Shown: piece after piece, positions 1-9,200 of the stretch | Layout of the letters: every line of letters begins with the position of its first letter | Position numbering within the stretch: the first letter of the stretch is position 1 | DNA from: JBIOWF01 sp044868295 | Lineage (GTDB): Bacteria > Actinomycetota > Actinomycetes > Streptosporangiales > Streptosporangiaceae | Length of the DNA stretch: 33,401 nucleotides | Assembly: GCA_044868295.1 (NCBI GenBank) | Contig: JBIOWF010000273.1 | Coordinates: 1 to 33,401, forward strand | Direction: 5' to 3' | Made by a program: the position numbers and the translations under genes | The notes under the pieces: generated by a model | Told to the model about the DNA's origin: nothing | What the model saw: only the letters and a program-made list of their open reading frames with translations | The model's database searches: none

Positions 1-2457
1 GAGACCCACGGCCGCTCCCGCACGGCCGAGCTGCTGGAGGGCATGGAGATCGTCCCCCGGAAGTCGCTCGTCCACCGGGGGGCGAGCTTCACCGAGCTCG
101 ACGTGGACGCGGTCATCGAGCGCGCGCCCAAGATCGCATTGATCGACGAGCTGGCGCATACCAACGTGCCGGGCTCACGCAACGCCAAGCGCTGGCAGGA
201 CATCGAAGAGATCCTCGACGCCGGCATCGATGTCATCTCCACGGTCAACATCCAGCACCTGGAATCTCTCAACGACGTCGTCCGGCAGATCACCGGCGTG
301 CCCCAGCGCGAGACGGTTCCCGACGAGATCGTACGGCGGGCCGACCAGATCGAGCTGGTGGACATGTCGCCTGAGGCGTTGCGCCGGCGGATGGCGCACG
401 GCAACGTCTACCCGCCGGAGAAGGTCGACGCCGCGCTGTCGAACTACTTCCGGGTCGGCAACCTGACCGCGCTGCGGGAGTTGGCGCTGCTCTGGGTCGC
501 GGGCAAGGTGGACGAGCAGCTGGAGCGCTATCGGGCCGAGCACGGCATCGCCGGGACCTGGGAGACGCGTGAGCGCGTGGTGGTGGCGCTGACCGGCGGC
601 CCCGAGGGGGACACCCTGGTCCGGCGGGCGTCGCGCATCGCGGCCAGGACCAAGGGCGCGGATCTGCTCGCCGTGCACATCACCACGGCTGACGGCCTCG
701 CCGGGGGAGATCCCGCCAGCCTGGCCAGACAGCGGACTCTGGTGGAGAGCATGGGTGGCACCTACCACCAGGTGGTCGGCGACGACGTGCCGCGGGCACT
801 GCTCGATTTCGCGCGCGGTGTCAACGCCACCCAGCTGGTCCTCGGCGCCTCACGGCGCGGCCGGTTCGCCCAGCTGTTCTCCCGGGGCGTGGGCGTGACG
901 ACCACAGCCCTGTCGGGTTCCATCGACGTTCACATGATCACTCATGAGGAGATCAGCAAGAGCAGCAGCCGTCCCTCCCGATCGAAGGCCGCGCTGACTC
1001 GCAGGCGCCAGGTGGGCGGGTGGGGGTTGGCCGCCCTCGGCATCCCGGCATTGACGGCAGCGCTGATCCCCTTCAGGGAGGCGGTGACCCTGCCGAGCGA
1101 GATCCTCCTGTTCCTGCTCGTGGTGGTGGGAGTGGCGCTGGTGGGCGGCATGCGGCCGGCCATCACGGCGGCCGTGGCCGGATTCCTGTGTCTCAACTAC
1201 TTCTTCACGCCGCCGATCGGCCGGTTCACCATCGCCGATCCCGAGAACCTGCTCGCCCTGGCGATCTACATATTGGTCGCCGTCATGGTGAGTACGGTGG
1301 TGGACGTGGCGGCCCGCCGTACGAGAGAGGCGGCGTGGGCGAGCGCGGACGCCGAGGTGCTGTCGACGCTGGCCGGCCACGTGCTTCGCGGCGAGGCGGC
1401 GCTGCCGTCGCTGCTGGCCCGTCTCAGGGAGACCTTCGGACTGACCTCGGTCACCCTGCTGGAACGCGCTCCCGGTGGCGAGCCCAATCCCGGGGACCAG
1501 GCGGAGCCCGAAGCCTGGCGCATTGTGGCGACCTCCGGCGGCACACCGTCCACCTGTCCCGGTGTGGCCGACACCGACGTGGTGATCGACGATGATCTGG
1601 TGCTCGCGGCGCGGGGACGGCTGCTGGACGCCTCCGACCGACGGGTTCTCGAGGCGTTCGCCGCGGAGGCGGCCGTCGCGCTGCGCCAGGAGCGGCTGCA
1701 GGAGGAGGCGGAGCGGGCCCGGCCGCTGGCGGAGGCGGACCGGATGCGCACCGCCCTGCTCGCCGCGGTCAGCCACGACCTGCGCACTCCGCTCGCCTCG
1801 GCCAAGGCGGCGGTGGAGAGCCTGCGCTCCATCGAGATCGACTGGAGTGCCGAGGACCGCGAGGAACTGCTGGCCACCGCCGACGAGTCGCTGGCCAGGC
1901 TCGATCGACTGGTCGCCAACCTGCTCGACCTGAGTCGCCTGCAGGCCGGGGTTCTCGGTGTCGGGCTCCAACCGGCCTCCCTGGAGGAGATCGTGCCGAG
2001 GGCGATGGACGACCTTGGGCCGCTCTGGGACCGCGTCGAGGGCGACCTCTCCATCGACCTCCCCGAGGTGGTCGCCGATCCAGCCCTGCTCGAACGGGTG
2101 CTGGTCAACCTGATGTCCAACGCGGTCCGTTACAGCCCGCCGGAGCGGAAGGTGCTGATCACGGCCAGCTCGTACGGTGACCACGTGGAGATCCGCGTCG
2201 TCGACCGTGGCCCCGGCATCCCGCCGGAGGCGCACGACCGGGTCTTCCTCCCGTTCCAGCGTCTCGGCGACCGGGACAACCACTCCGGCGTCGGGCTGGG
2301 CCTGGCCCTTTCGCGGGGGCTGACCGAGGCCATGGGAGGCACTCTCGTGCCTGAGGAGACTCCGGGAGGGGGGCTCACCATGATCCTCACTCTGCCGATC
2401 TCGTCGCGCGCGACAGCTTCGACAGCTGCGCCCGAACATGCCAGGGAGGCCAAGTGA
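1..2457 (+). CDS. kdpD: Sensor histidine kinase KdpD, 5'-truncated by the window edge
   Basis: This is the membrane sensor kinase that controls the high-affinity Kdp potassium pump by phosphorylating KdpE. The reading frame is open from base 1 and its first codons read ETHGRSRTAELLEG, a conserved KdpD segment, so the true start and the N-terminal P-loop lie upstream of the window. Numbering from the first codon, the KdpD N-terminal domain continues with the LIDELAHTN and STVNIQHLESLND motifs. A universal-stress-type domain follows (about 190-310), then a DUF4118 block with four membrane segments (about 337-437), a GAF-like region and a HisKA domain with the phospho-acceptor His at about 592 (AVSHDLRTPL). 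The HATPase domain has an N box (NLMSNAVRYSPP) and G boxes (DRGPGIPP, GVGLGLAL). The stop overlaps the kdpE start by 4 bp. The kdpFABC pump genes are presumably upstream, outside the window. Confidence 0.96.
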   Translation, partial: ETHGRSRTAELLEGMEIVPRKSLVHRGASFTELDVDAVIERAPKIALIDELAHTNVPGSRNAKRWQDIEEILDAGIDVISTVNIQHLESLNDVVRQITGVPQRETVPDEIVRRADQIELVDMSPEALRRRMAHGNVYPPEKVDAALSNYFRVGNLTALRELALLWVAGKVDEQLERYRAEHGIAGTWETRERVVVALTGGPEGDTLVRRASRIAARTKGADLLAVHITTADGLAGGDPASLARQRTLVESMGGTYHQVVGDDVPRALLDFARGVNATQLVLGASRRGRFAQLFSRGVGVTTTALSGSIDVHMITHEEISKSSSRPSRSKAALTRRRQVGGWGLAALGIPALTAALIPFREAVTLPSEILLFLLVVVGVALVGGMRPAITAAVAGFLCLNYFFTPPIGRFTIADPENLLALAIYILVAVMVSTVVDVAARRTREAAWASADAEVLSTLAGHVLRGEAALPSLLARLRETFGLTSVTLLERAPGGEPNPGDQAEPEAWRIVATSGGTPSTCPGVADTDVVIDDDLVLAARGRLLDASDRRVLEAFAAEAAVALRQERLQEEAERARPLAEADRMRTALLAAVSHDLRTPLASAKAAVESLRSIEIDWSAEDREELLATADESLARLDRLVANLLDLSRLQAGVLGVGLQPASLEEIVPRAMDDLGPLWDRVEGDLSIDLPEVVADPALLERVLVNLMSNAVRYSPPERKVLITASSYGDHVEIRVVDRGPGIPPEAHDRVFLPFQRLGDRDNHSGVGLGLALSRGLTEAMGGTLVPEETPGGGLTMILTLPISSRATASTAAPEHAREAK

Positions 2458-3122
2458 CCAAGATTCTCGTCGTCGATGACGAACCTCAGATCCTGCGCGC
2501 GTTGCGGATCAACCTGGCCGCCAGGCGCTACGAGGTGGCCGTGGCCAACGACGGCGGCTCCGCACTCAGAGAGGCCGCTGACTGGCACCCCGATCTGGTC
2601 ATACTCGATCTGGGCCTGCCCGACATCGACGGCATAGACGTGATTCACGGACTTCGCGGCTGGAGCCGGATCCCCATCATCGTGCTCTCGGGACGGTCCG
2701 GCAGCGCCGACAAGGTCGACGCCCTGGACGCCGGGGCCGACGACTACATGACCAAGCCGTTCGGCATCGACGAGCTGCTCGCCCGGGTGCGGGCGGCCAC
2801 CCGCCGGGCCGCCGTCCATGCTTCGGAACTCGCCCGAGTCCAGGTCGGGCAGCACACGGTGGATCTGGCCAACAAGACGGTCACCGGCGGAGTACGGCTG
2901 ACGCCGACGGAGTGGCACCTCCTGGAGATTCTGCTCCGCAACCCCGGGAAACTGGTCAGCCAGCGGCAGATGCTCACCGAGGTCTGGGGCTCCACCTATC
3001 TCACGGCCACGCACTACCTGCGGCAGTACATGGCACAGCTTCGCCGCAAGCTGGAAAGCGATCCCGCCCACCCGGAACACCTGATCACCGAGCCTGGCAT
3101 GGGCTACCGCTTCAAGCCGTGA
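2454..3122 (+). CDS. kdpE: Response regulator KdpE
   Basis: This 222-residue OmpR/PhoB-type response regulator is the partner of KdpD and activates kdpFABC under potassium limitation or osmotic stress. The receiver domain carries the acidic pair in VVDDE (residues 7-10), the phospho-acceptor Asp52 in LVILDLGLPDIDG, and the conserved Lys in MTKPF. The C-terminal half is a winged-helix DNA-binding domain (LTPTEWHLLEILLRNPGKLVSQ to the terminal GMGYRF). The GTG start overlaps the kdpD stop as GTGA and is preceded by an AGGGAGG ribosome-binding site, so the two proteins are translationally coupled. The length is normal for the family. The stop codon lies inside a perfect 13-bp tandem duplication. 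Confidence 0.97.
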   Translation: MTKILVVDDEPQILRALRINLAARRYEVAVANDGGSALREAADWHPDLVILDLGLPDIDGIDVIHGLRGWSRIPIIVLSGRSGSADKVDALDAGADDYMTKPFGIDELLARVRAATRRAAVHASELARVQVGQHTVDLANKTVTGGVRLTPTEWHLLEILLRNPGKLVSQRQMLTEVWGSTYLTATHYLRQYMAQLRRKLESDPAHPEHLITEPGMGYRFKP

Positions 3123-3135
3123 CTTCAAGCCGTGA
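3110..3135 (+). repeat. 13-bp perfect tandem duplication across the kdpE stop codon
   Basis: CTTCAAGCCGTGA occurs twice head to tail, at 3110-3122 and 3123-3135. The first copy contains the last codons and the stop of kdpE. The copies are identical, so the event is either recent or kept by slippage. The rest of the 3136-3336 gap shows no gene or structure that I recognise. Confidence 0.9.
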
Positions 3136-3336
3136 CGGAGATGGAGTGGACCAGCGAGATGTGCTTTCCTCGATCGCCGCGGTGCCGTGGACGACAAGCC
3201 ATGGCCGCAGCGAGTCCCTTCCGAGTCGTCACGTGATCTTGGTGGGGCGTAGCGATGTCATCAATATCCGGCGCTTGGGCGTAGGAAGACCATCAAGAAG
3301 CACGATTGCGGCCTTTGGGAGGACTTTGCTGGGTTT

Positions 3337-3807
3337 ATGGGGAACGAGAGTCGCGAAGTTCGGTGGCCCAGAGAACTGTTGGTCACAGCGGGATTCGTCT
3401 CGGCCGTCGCCGGCTGCCTGCTCGCTTCTCTCGCGCTTCCGCCCGGGGACCCGACGGGACGGGTCGTATTGCTGGCTATCTCGTTGGGCGTGTTCGCCAC
3501 CTGGGCTGTGGATCCGCTCGCCGTGCTCGCGACCGCCGGGATGGGCTGGTCTTTCGCGACCGGCTTCCTCGTGAATCAGCACGGTGAACTGGCTCTGACC
3601 GGCTGGCCGGACCTGTGGCGTCTCGCTCTACTGATGACGGCCGGAGCCATCGGGATCGGTTGGGGCCGACTGCGCGAACTGGTCCGTCAGGGTGCCCGCC
3701 GGGCGGCGCCGGAACGGCGCCGGAGGCCACGTGGCGCGCCGTACGGACCCTTGATCCTCCAGCGCGCAATGCACCGCAGTCGATCCGGGAGCCCGCCTGC
3801 AGCTTGA
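3337..3807 (+). CDS. Small multi-pass membrane protein, unknown function
   Basis: This is a 156-residue protein of no family that I recognise. About three hydrophobic segments are visible: roughly residues 14-34 (VTAGFVSAVAGCLLASLAL), 43-78 (possibly two close helices) and 90-108 (ALLMTAGAIGIGWG). A basic, proline- and arginine-rich tail follows, starting near residue 113. The hydrophobic part looks like a genuine coding region. The tail (from about base 3680) overlaps the antisense kup remnant frame and has poorer coding character, so the native C-terminus may have been replaced. The ATG start has no close Shine-Dalgarno; a GGGAGGA lies 17 bp upstream, which is too far. The position after kdpDE may only reflect adjacency. 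Confidence 0.55.
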   Translation: MGNESREVRWPRELLVTAGFVSAVAGCLLASLALPPGDPTGRVVLLAISLGVFATWAVDPLAVLATAGMGWSFATGFLVNQHGELALTGWPDLWRLALLMTAGAIGIGWGRLRELVRQGARRAAPERRRRPRGAPYGPLILQRAMHRSRSGSPPAA

Positions 3808-3890
3808 CGCTTACGGGCTGAGCCTCTGCGACGCAGACATCCTGTCGCGGGGGACGGGCTGGGTCCCCAGCCACAGCGGCGTGCCCCATT

Positions 3891-4148
3891 GATCATCACC
3901 GACCAGAACACCAGCGACACCACACCGAACACGTTCTCCGTGCTGACCGCGACCGGATGCGGGTCACTCGGGTTGAACACCGTCTGGAGCGTGTAGATAG
4001 GGCTGGTCCCGATGTCGCCGAACACCACGCCGAGGGCTGCGACCACCACCGCAAGCCGCACCGCATCGCGCGCCCCCGAACCACGAGCCCCCGGCGACCC
4101 CGCTGCGGATCCGTCATCCGACGTGGTCACCTGCTGGCCATGGGTCAC
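3891..4148 (-). pseudogene. N-terminal remnant of a Kup-type potassium transporter
   Basis: Reading leftward from a GTG at 4148, the frame encodes about 86 residues with hallmark Kup N-terminal sequence: ALGVVFGDIGTSPIYTLQTVF in the first membrane helix, then STENVFGVVSLVFWSVMI leading into the second. A strong ribosome-binding site (GAGGGAGGAT) sits just upstream of the GTG, so this was a true gene start. After VMI the similarity stops and the frame runs into unrelated arginine-rich sequence. Kup proteins usually exceed 600 residues, so about 85 per cent of the gene is gone. It was probably lost by deletion, leaving this stub next to the Kdp regulators. The frame itself continues open to 3687 without family resemblance. 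Confidence 0.85.
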
Positions 4149-4395
4149 GACGATCCTCCCTCGAGCGACCTGCTGTGCAGCGCCCGTGCATCGGGTCGGA
4201 CAATACCGGTCGCATGCCGTAACCATCGGCAGGGGTTCAATTTTTGGGGCTCATCGCACGGACCCGAGTGGGGGGCCGTGACGCGAGGGAACTTGGAGCT
4301 TTATGCTTCAAGTAAATTGGTCCGTGAGGTCCATCACGGCGCCGCCCGCGCCGGACCGGGTGAATCGACCTGCGAATCCTCTGACTGGGAGACCG

Positions 4396-4859
4396 ATGAG
4401 CACCCTCGCTGACAAGACCATCGCTGCCCTCCGTACGAACCACGACAATCTGGTCGCCTTCGTGCGCGATCTCGACGCCGACGATCTCGTCCGGACCTCC
4501 GGCGCCTCCGAGTGGACCGTGGCCCAGGTGTTCAGCCATCTCGGCAGTGGCGCCGAGATCGGCCTGGCGACCCTGCGGGCGGCGCTGGACGGCCAGGACG
4601 CCCCGGACGGCGAGTTCAACCAGTCGGTGTGGGCACGCTGGAACGCCAAAAGTCACGGACGTTCGGCCTGGTCCTCGGTGAGTCCGTCAGCCTCGGCGAG
4701 ACCCCCGAAGCAGCCGACGGCGTGCTCATCGTTCCCGCCGAGGCGTGGCTGCGCCTGCTGAGCGGCCGGCTGGACGCCTCCCACACGCCGAGTTCCGTCA
4801 CGTTGACCGGCGACGTCGTCAGCCTGGACGACCTGCGCCTGGTGTTTCCCGGCTTCTGA
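4396..4859 (+). pseudogene. Maleylpyruvate isomerase family protein, internally deleted and frameshifted
   Basis: The first part, read from ATG 4396 (GGGAGA ribosome-binding site 5 bp upstream), gives a typical N-terminus of the mycothiol-dependent maleylpyruvate isomerase (TIGR03083/DinB-like) family, with the metal-site helix WTVAQVFSHLGSGAEIG. This frame holds to about base 4650 (FNQSVWARWNAKS). The typical C-terminus then resumes in another frame (RTFGLVLGESVSL to LDDLRLVFPGF, stop at 4859). Intact homologues are about 250-280 residues; the two parts here total about 155. Roughly 100 residues are therefore missing at the junction and the reading frame is broken. A sequencing error cannot explain the missing length. 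It is inactive unless the truncated N-terminal product has a role. Confidence 0.85.
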
Positions 4860-4920
4860 ACCACCGAATCTCCGCCGGGAAACAGATCGAGCGACCAGGC
4901 CCAGGTCGAGCCGGGCCTGC

Positions 4921-5004
4921 TTGCTCGCGGCGGCGAACAGGCTGCCGACATTGCGTGGGCAGCCTGGTTGCTCGCGGCGGAACAGGCTGTCGGCGTTGCG
5001 TGGG
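4921..5004 (+). repeat. Imperfect direct repeat, about 39 bp, two copies
   Basis: The segment beginning TTGCTCGCGGCGG and ending TTGCGTGGG occurs at 4921-4959 and 4968-5004. The copies differ by a 2-base indel and two substitutions, with a 47-bp period. They lie in the gene-free stretch 4860-5282, which otherwise shows only an AT-rich patch near 5057-5082 with CGTAA/TTACG arms. I see no coding sequence in this stretch. Confidence 0.75.
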
Positions 5005-5282
5005 TTCCGCCGCTTTTGTGCAGCCGACATCACGCCCGAAATCGGGCATGGCAATACGTAAGGTGATTAAGTAATTTTACGGATGTCCACTGCTTCGCCA
5101 TCTGCAACCGTCATGCGCGCACGGGCGGCGGCCGCATGCTTCGGACATCGTTGTCTTTCTCTTCCGTGATGCGGTCGTCCATGCCGCGTCACCGCCGATC
5201 CGGTGCATGCTCGGCCGATGTCGCGTTGGCCCGCACGGTCGACGCCTTCGGCCGTGGAGCGTGAGGTCCGCCGCACACGAGT

Positions 5283-5305
5283 TTGTCGGTGGGGGTCGCT
5301 AGCGT
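5283..5305 (+). promoter_or_regulatory. RecA-independent DNA-damage promoter (RecA-NDp / PafBC type)
   Basis: The sequence TTGTCGGTG (5283-5291), eight bases, then TAGCGT (5300-5305) matches at every defined position the consensus tTGTCRgtg-N8-TAnnnT. That consensus is known for RecA-independent damage-inducible promoters of mycobacteria and other actinobacteria, which are activated by the WYL-domain regulator PafBC. Transcription would start near 5312, giving an untranslated leader of about 70 bases before the GTG at 5382. It is the only match I found beside a gene start in the window. The match is seen directly; the control by PafBC is inferred. Confidence 0.8.
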
Positions 5306-5381
5306 TCCGCGCATCACAGCGGCAGGAGCTGAGAGCCCCTGCGGAGTTCGACGGATCGTGCACGGCGAGAGGTGGATACCG

Positions 5382-6248
5382 GTGGGTTGGCTGTCGGCGG
5401 GCGACGGGTACGAGGTCGCGCTGGTGGAGGGCCGGGTGGCCGCACGGGCCACGTCCGGCCGGGCGGCGGGGCGGCAACTGAAGTCGCTGCCAAAACAGTT
5501 GCGAGATCACCCCGAGGTGGACCGGCTGCGCCGCTTCGCCGAGTGGCTCGACCGGCACGCCGCCGCGTGCGTCGCGCAGGTCGACACCTGGATGGTGTCG
5601 TCGCTGCCCGTGCCCACCGAGTTGCTGGCCCGGGTGTGGCCGGACGAGGCGTGGCAGTCCGCCCTGCGCGACCTGGCCGTGGTCGGCGACGACCCGGACG
5701 AGGTCGGCTTCCTGCGGGACGCGACCGACTCCGGTGAACTCCGGGTGGTGAACCTGGACGGCGAGACCGTCCGGCTGTCGCCGCGGACGGTCACCCTGCC
5801 GCACCCCGTCCTGTTGCCGGACCTGGAGGATCTGCGGGAGTTCGCCGCGGAGCTGGGCGTGGTCCAGCGGGTCGAGCAGATCCACCGGGCCACGTGGCAC
5901 AAACCCGCCGACCTCGCCGACAAGGCCACCGCGGTGACAGAGTTCGCCGGAGGGAAATTCGATTCCCGCTTCGGCCTGGCCGCCAGGGCCGTCTCGCTCG
6001 GTTATCGAGTGTCCGGGGGATACGCCACCTGCCAGGTTCGCGACGCCGGGCGGACCTCCGAGGCCGCCGTGTGGATCGGCGAGCCGTACTGGGACGGAGA
6101 CATGGAGACCGGAAACCTGACCTGGCATGACGCCGACGGTCGCTCGCTGCCGTTGCGCGAGGTCGGCCCGGTGGCCTGGTCGGAGGGTATGCGGATGGCC
6201 GCGGCGCTGTACGCCGGTCGGCGCGTTGAGGAGGGCAAGGACGCATGA
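5382..6248 (+). CDS. DUF4132-type protein, first gene of the MoxR/VWA/SWIM cassette
   Basis: This is a 288-residue protein resembling the DUF4132 region at the C-terminus of E. coli YehI/MolR-type proteins, here as a free-standing gene. Recognisable features are the opening RQLKSLPKQLRDHPEVDRLRR and the segment VDTWMVSSLPVPTELLARVWPDEAWQSALRDLAV. A VRLSPRTVTLPHPVLLPDLEDLREF stretch follows, and the end holds an aromatic WIGEPYWDGDMETGNLTW block. I chose GTG 5382 because AGAGGTGG lies about 8 bp upstream. A longer frame back to TTG 5283 would begin inside the promoter, so it is unlikely. The stop overlaps the next start as ATGA. The biochemical function is unknown; the DUF4132 domain was historically annotated as molybdate metabolism regulator, with weak support. 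The family assignment comes from pattern memory. Confidence 0.8.
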   Translation: MGWLSAGDGYEVALVEGRVAARATSGRAAGRQLKSLPKQLRDHPEVDRLRRFAEWLDRHAAACVAQVDTWMVSSLPVPTELLARVWPDEAWQSALRDLAVVGDDPDEVGFLRDATDSGELRVVNLDGETVRLSPRTVTLPHPVLLPDLEDLREFAAELGVVQRVEQIHRATWHKPADLADKATAVTEFAGGKFDSRFGLAARAVSLGYRVSGGYATCQVRDAGRTSEAAVWIGEPYWDGDMETGNLTWHDADGRSLPLREVGPVAWSEGMRMAAALYAGRRVEEGKDA

Positions 6249-9200
6249 GCGGCGCCACACTGCCGGCCGGGCAGGTCGATCAAGTCGAGGCCGAGGAGCT
6301 GTTGAAGGCCGGAGCGGTGCTTCCGCCGGGGACAGAGGGGGGCGGCGAGCGGGTGGTGCCGCTGACCGCGCGCACCTACCGGCACCCCGGCCTGGACGAC
6401 CGGGTGGTGGTCCGCCTGGTCGCCGGGGAGCTGGGTGCGGCGGAGGACCTGGTGGCGGGCTTCCTCGGTTTGGAGCAGGCCGCTGCGCCGGTCGTCGTGG
6501 GCCTGGGCCTGCGGCGGTCCCTCGGCTTCCCGGAGTGGGTGCTGGTGCACCACCCCGAGGACGGGCACCACGCGCTGGGCGTGGTGCCGGAGCTGGAGCG
6601 CGCCGGGCGGCAGGCGAAGACCAAGCCGAAGGCTGCCCTGGAGGCCTACCAGCAGTTGGCCGAGCAGCTCGCCCGATCTGTCCCGCACTTCCTCCCCACG
6701 TTCTACGAGCAGGCCGGACGGGTGTTCGTCGCGGTGGAGAACCCCACCTACGCCGCGCAGATGTTCACCAAGGCGCGCAGGGCCGAGGCGGAGTACGGCC
6801 TGGCCGTCGACGAGGACCGGCTGGACGCGGTGTTCCTGGAGTTCGCGCTCGCCGGGGCGCTGCCGGTGAAGGTGCTCTCCGGGTACGCCAAGGAGCTGGC
6901 CGCCAGGGTCTCCCCGGCGGAGGCGTTCGAGCGGTTTCGCCGGCTCTGCGTGCGGCGCACCGCGGGCGGGCTGCCGCCGTCGGCGCAGATGGCGACCGAC
7001 CTGCGCAGGCTGGCCCGGGCGGCCGGGGCGGACGCGGACGTGGAGGAGCGGTCCTACCTTGCCGAGCTGCTCGGCATGTCGGCCACCCTGCGGGCGGCCA
7101 CAGGCTGGTGGAAGTCGCATCGCCCCGCTCTGGTGGAGCTGGGCCGGCGGGATCCCGCAGCACGCGGCGCGATGCTGAACATCATGCCGAGCTGCTCCGA
7201 TGACGCGATGCCACCCCTGTGGCTGGAAATCCTGGAGGAGTCCGGCGCCGCCGCCGGGCTCGTCGACGCCGACCTGTCCGCACAGGAGCGGCCCGCCGAC
7301 GGCGCGGCGGACTGGCTCAAGCGGTTCCTCAAGGCCAGAAACGAGCCATGGGGTGTGCCGCCGCGCCTGCCCGGCCTGTACGCGCTGGTGGAACGGGCCG
7401 CGGACCGGGTGCGCACCGAGCTCGCCGAGTCCGGCCAAGGGCTGACGGCCGCGTATGACGTCGACCTGCTGGATCTGCTGCTGGCGCTGGACATCCCCGT
7501 GGCCGATCCCGGCGAAGGTCACGGCCTGCTGCTGGAGGACTGGGCGAAGGGGGAAGGCCAGCGCGATCTGGTCGCGCTCGCCTCCGACGCTCGGTTCCAG
7601 AAAGCGTTCAACCGGGCGGCCAATGGCTTCTCCAACGACACGGACGGCAATCGGGCCGTTCGTCTTCTGGCCGGATCGCCCGGCGGACGTCCGATGCTGG
7701 CCGAGTGGGTGCGCAATGTGGCTCGGCGGTCCTCCGCCGCGGGCCTGCCACAGCTGCCCGACGCCTTGAGGCGGCTGACCTGGCTGCCCGGAGAGGCGCT
7801 GGTGCTCGCCGAGGAGGAGGTGCGCGCGGCTGCCGGGACCGACCTCGCCCCCGTGCTCGCCCGGACCCTGCAAGCTGGTCTGTTCGACGAGCTCGGCTGG
7901 CCGGCATGGGAGGAGGCGGCTGCCGCGCTCGTGGCGAAGAAGGACGTCGACGACCTCGTCGTCGCGGACGCCTGGCCGCATCTGATCGTCGCCGGCCCCT
8001 CGCAGGCCAGGGTGATCGGCACCGAGGGCACCGTGCTCACCCACGACCTTCGGGTCCCGTCCAAGGACACCTGGGGCGATCCGGGCTTCCACTTCGTGGA
8101 CGGCGAGCTGCTCGTCTACTGGCAGTCCCGGGAGCTGGACAACCGGCTGAAGGGATACTGGCACCTCTCCGCCGGTCAGCCGCAGCCGCTGGAGGGTGAC
8201 GGGAGCACCCGAGGGACGCGCATGGACTACTACCGCGGGAATGATCCGGTCACCCTGCCGGTGCCCGGCGGCGGGCGCACCACCGGCATGGGCATGCTCC
8301 ACCGCGGGGACACCGCGGTCCCCGGCGAGCGATCGGTGCTCACCGACGGGACATCCTTCTGGACATGGACGTGGGACGGGGCGGATCACGCCACCACCGG
8401 ATGGTACGAGTTCGACCCGGCCACCGGGGAGCACGGCCGAAAGGGCCTGCCCGGCTTCCTGGCCGACGCGCTGAACACCGCGCCGCCGGGCAGCAAATTC
8501 GAGGGGGGCTCGCTGCTTCCCGCCCCTTCAGACGAGGCCACCCCGTGCGGCGCTCCGGTGGGCGGAATGCTCGGCTGGCGGGTGGTGCGCCTGCCCGACG
8601 GGTCGCTGCGAGGGGAGGACCTCGCCGGACGTACGGTCACCGTGCCGCCCGGCTCGGATTCACCGGGCCGCGCCCTGACGCTTCCCGGGGACGACCGGCC
8701 CCGCGCCGTCGTCAGGAACGGCTACAGAATCAGCCTGCTCGACCCGGACGGCGTCGTCACTGCGGTGGCGAAGACCGACGACCCCCCAGGGGAGTTCGGG
8801 GAGGGCACCCTCATCCTGCCGCCGCTGCGCTACTGGCACTGCCTGCGGCCCAGGGACCCGGAGGGCTCCGTCGCGCTGCGCCGGATCGACCGGGAGACCG
8901 CCGCGGCACTGCTGAAGGCCGCGACCACAGTCGCCGAAGCCGGGCAGGAGGAGCTGCGGTCGCAGATCAGGATGCTGTTGCCGCAGGTAAGCGATGACTC
9001 GCTGGTGGCCGGGATCGCGGGAGTCGTGCGGTTCGCCGCCAAGCAGCAGGCGGTCCTGGACGCCGCGGCGGCCCGTCTCATGGACGCGCTCGCCGGTGGC
9101 CACCAGGAGCAGCCGCCGACGGGTCCCGCCGACGAGCTGCTCCACCAGGCGCTGAGCGGCCTGGTCCGCTGGAACACCTGGCAGGGGCCGGCGGACAGCG

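Noticed and set aside
2912..3574. 220-residue frame overlapping the end of kdpE and the following gap
   Set aside because: It starts within kdpE in another frame and its translation has no hydrophobic or family pattern; only the 3337 frame has plausible membrane segments.
4149..4395. Possible c-di-AMP (ydaO) riboswitch upstream of the kup remnant
   Set aside because: Such riboswitches can precede potassium transporter genes, but I could not align the conserved core here, only a small TGCCG/CGGCA hairpin.
5283..5381. Upstream extension of the first cassette gene to TTG 5283
   Set aside because: The extension would start inside the promoter motif, has no ribosome-binding site and shows no family-like residues, whereas GTG 5382 has AGAGGTGG at good spacing.
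6002..8434. 810-residue open frame on the minus strand
   Set aside because: It lies antisense to the 1641-residue gene and the end of the DUF4132 gene. The translation is rich in Arg, Gly, Pro and His without any family pattern, as expected for shadow frames in high-GC DNA. The same applies to the minus-strand frames at 8660-10306, 850-2439 and 11394-12752.
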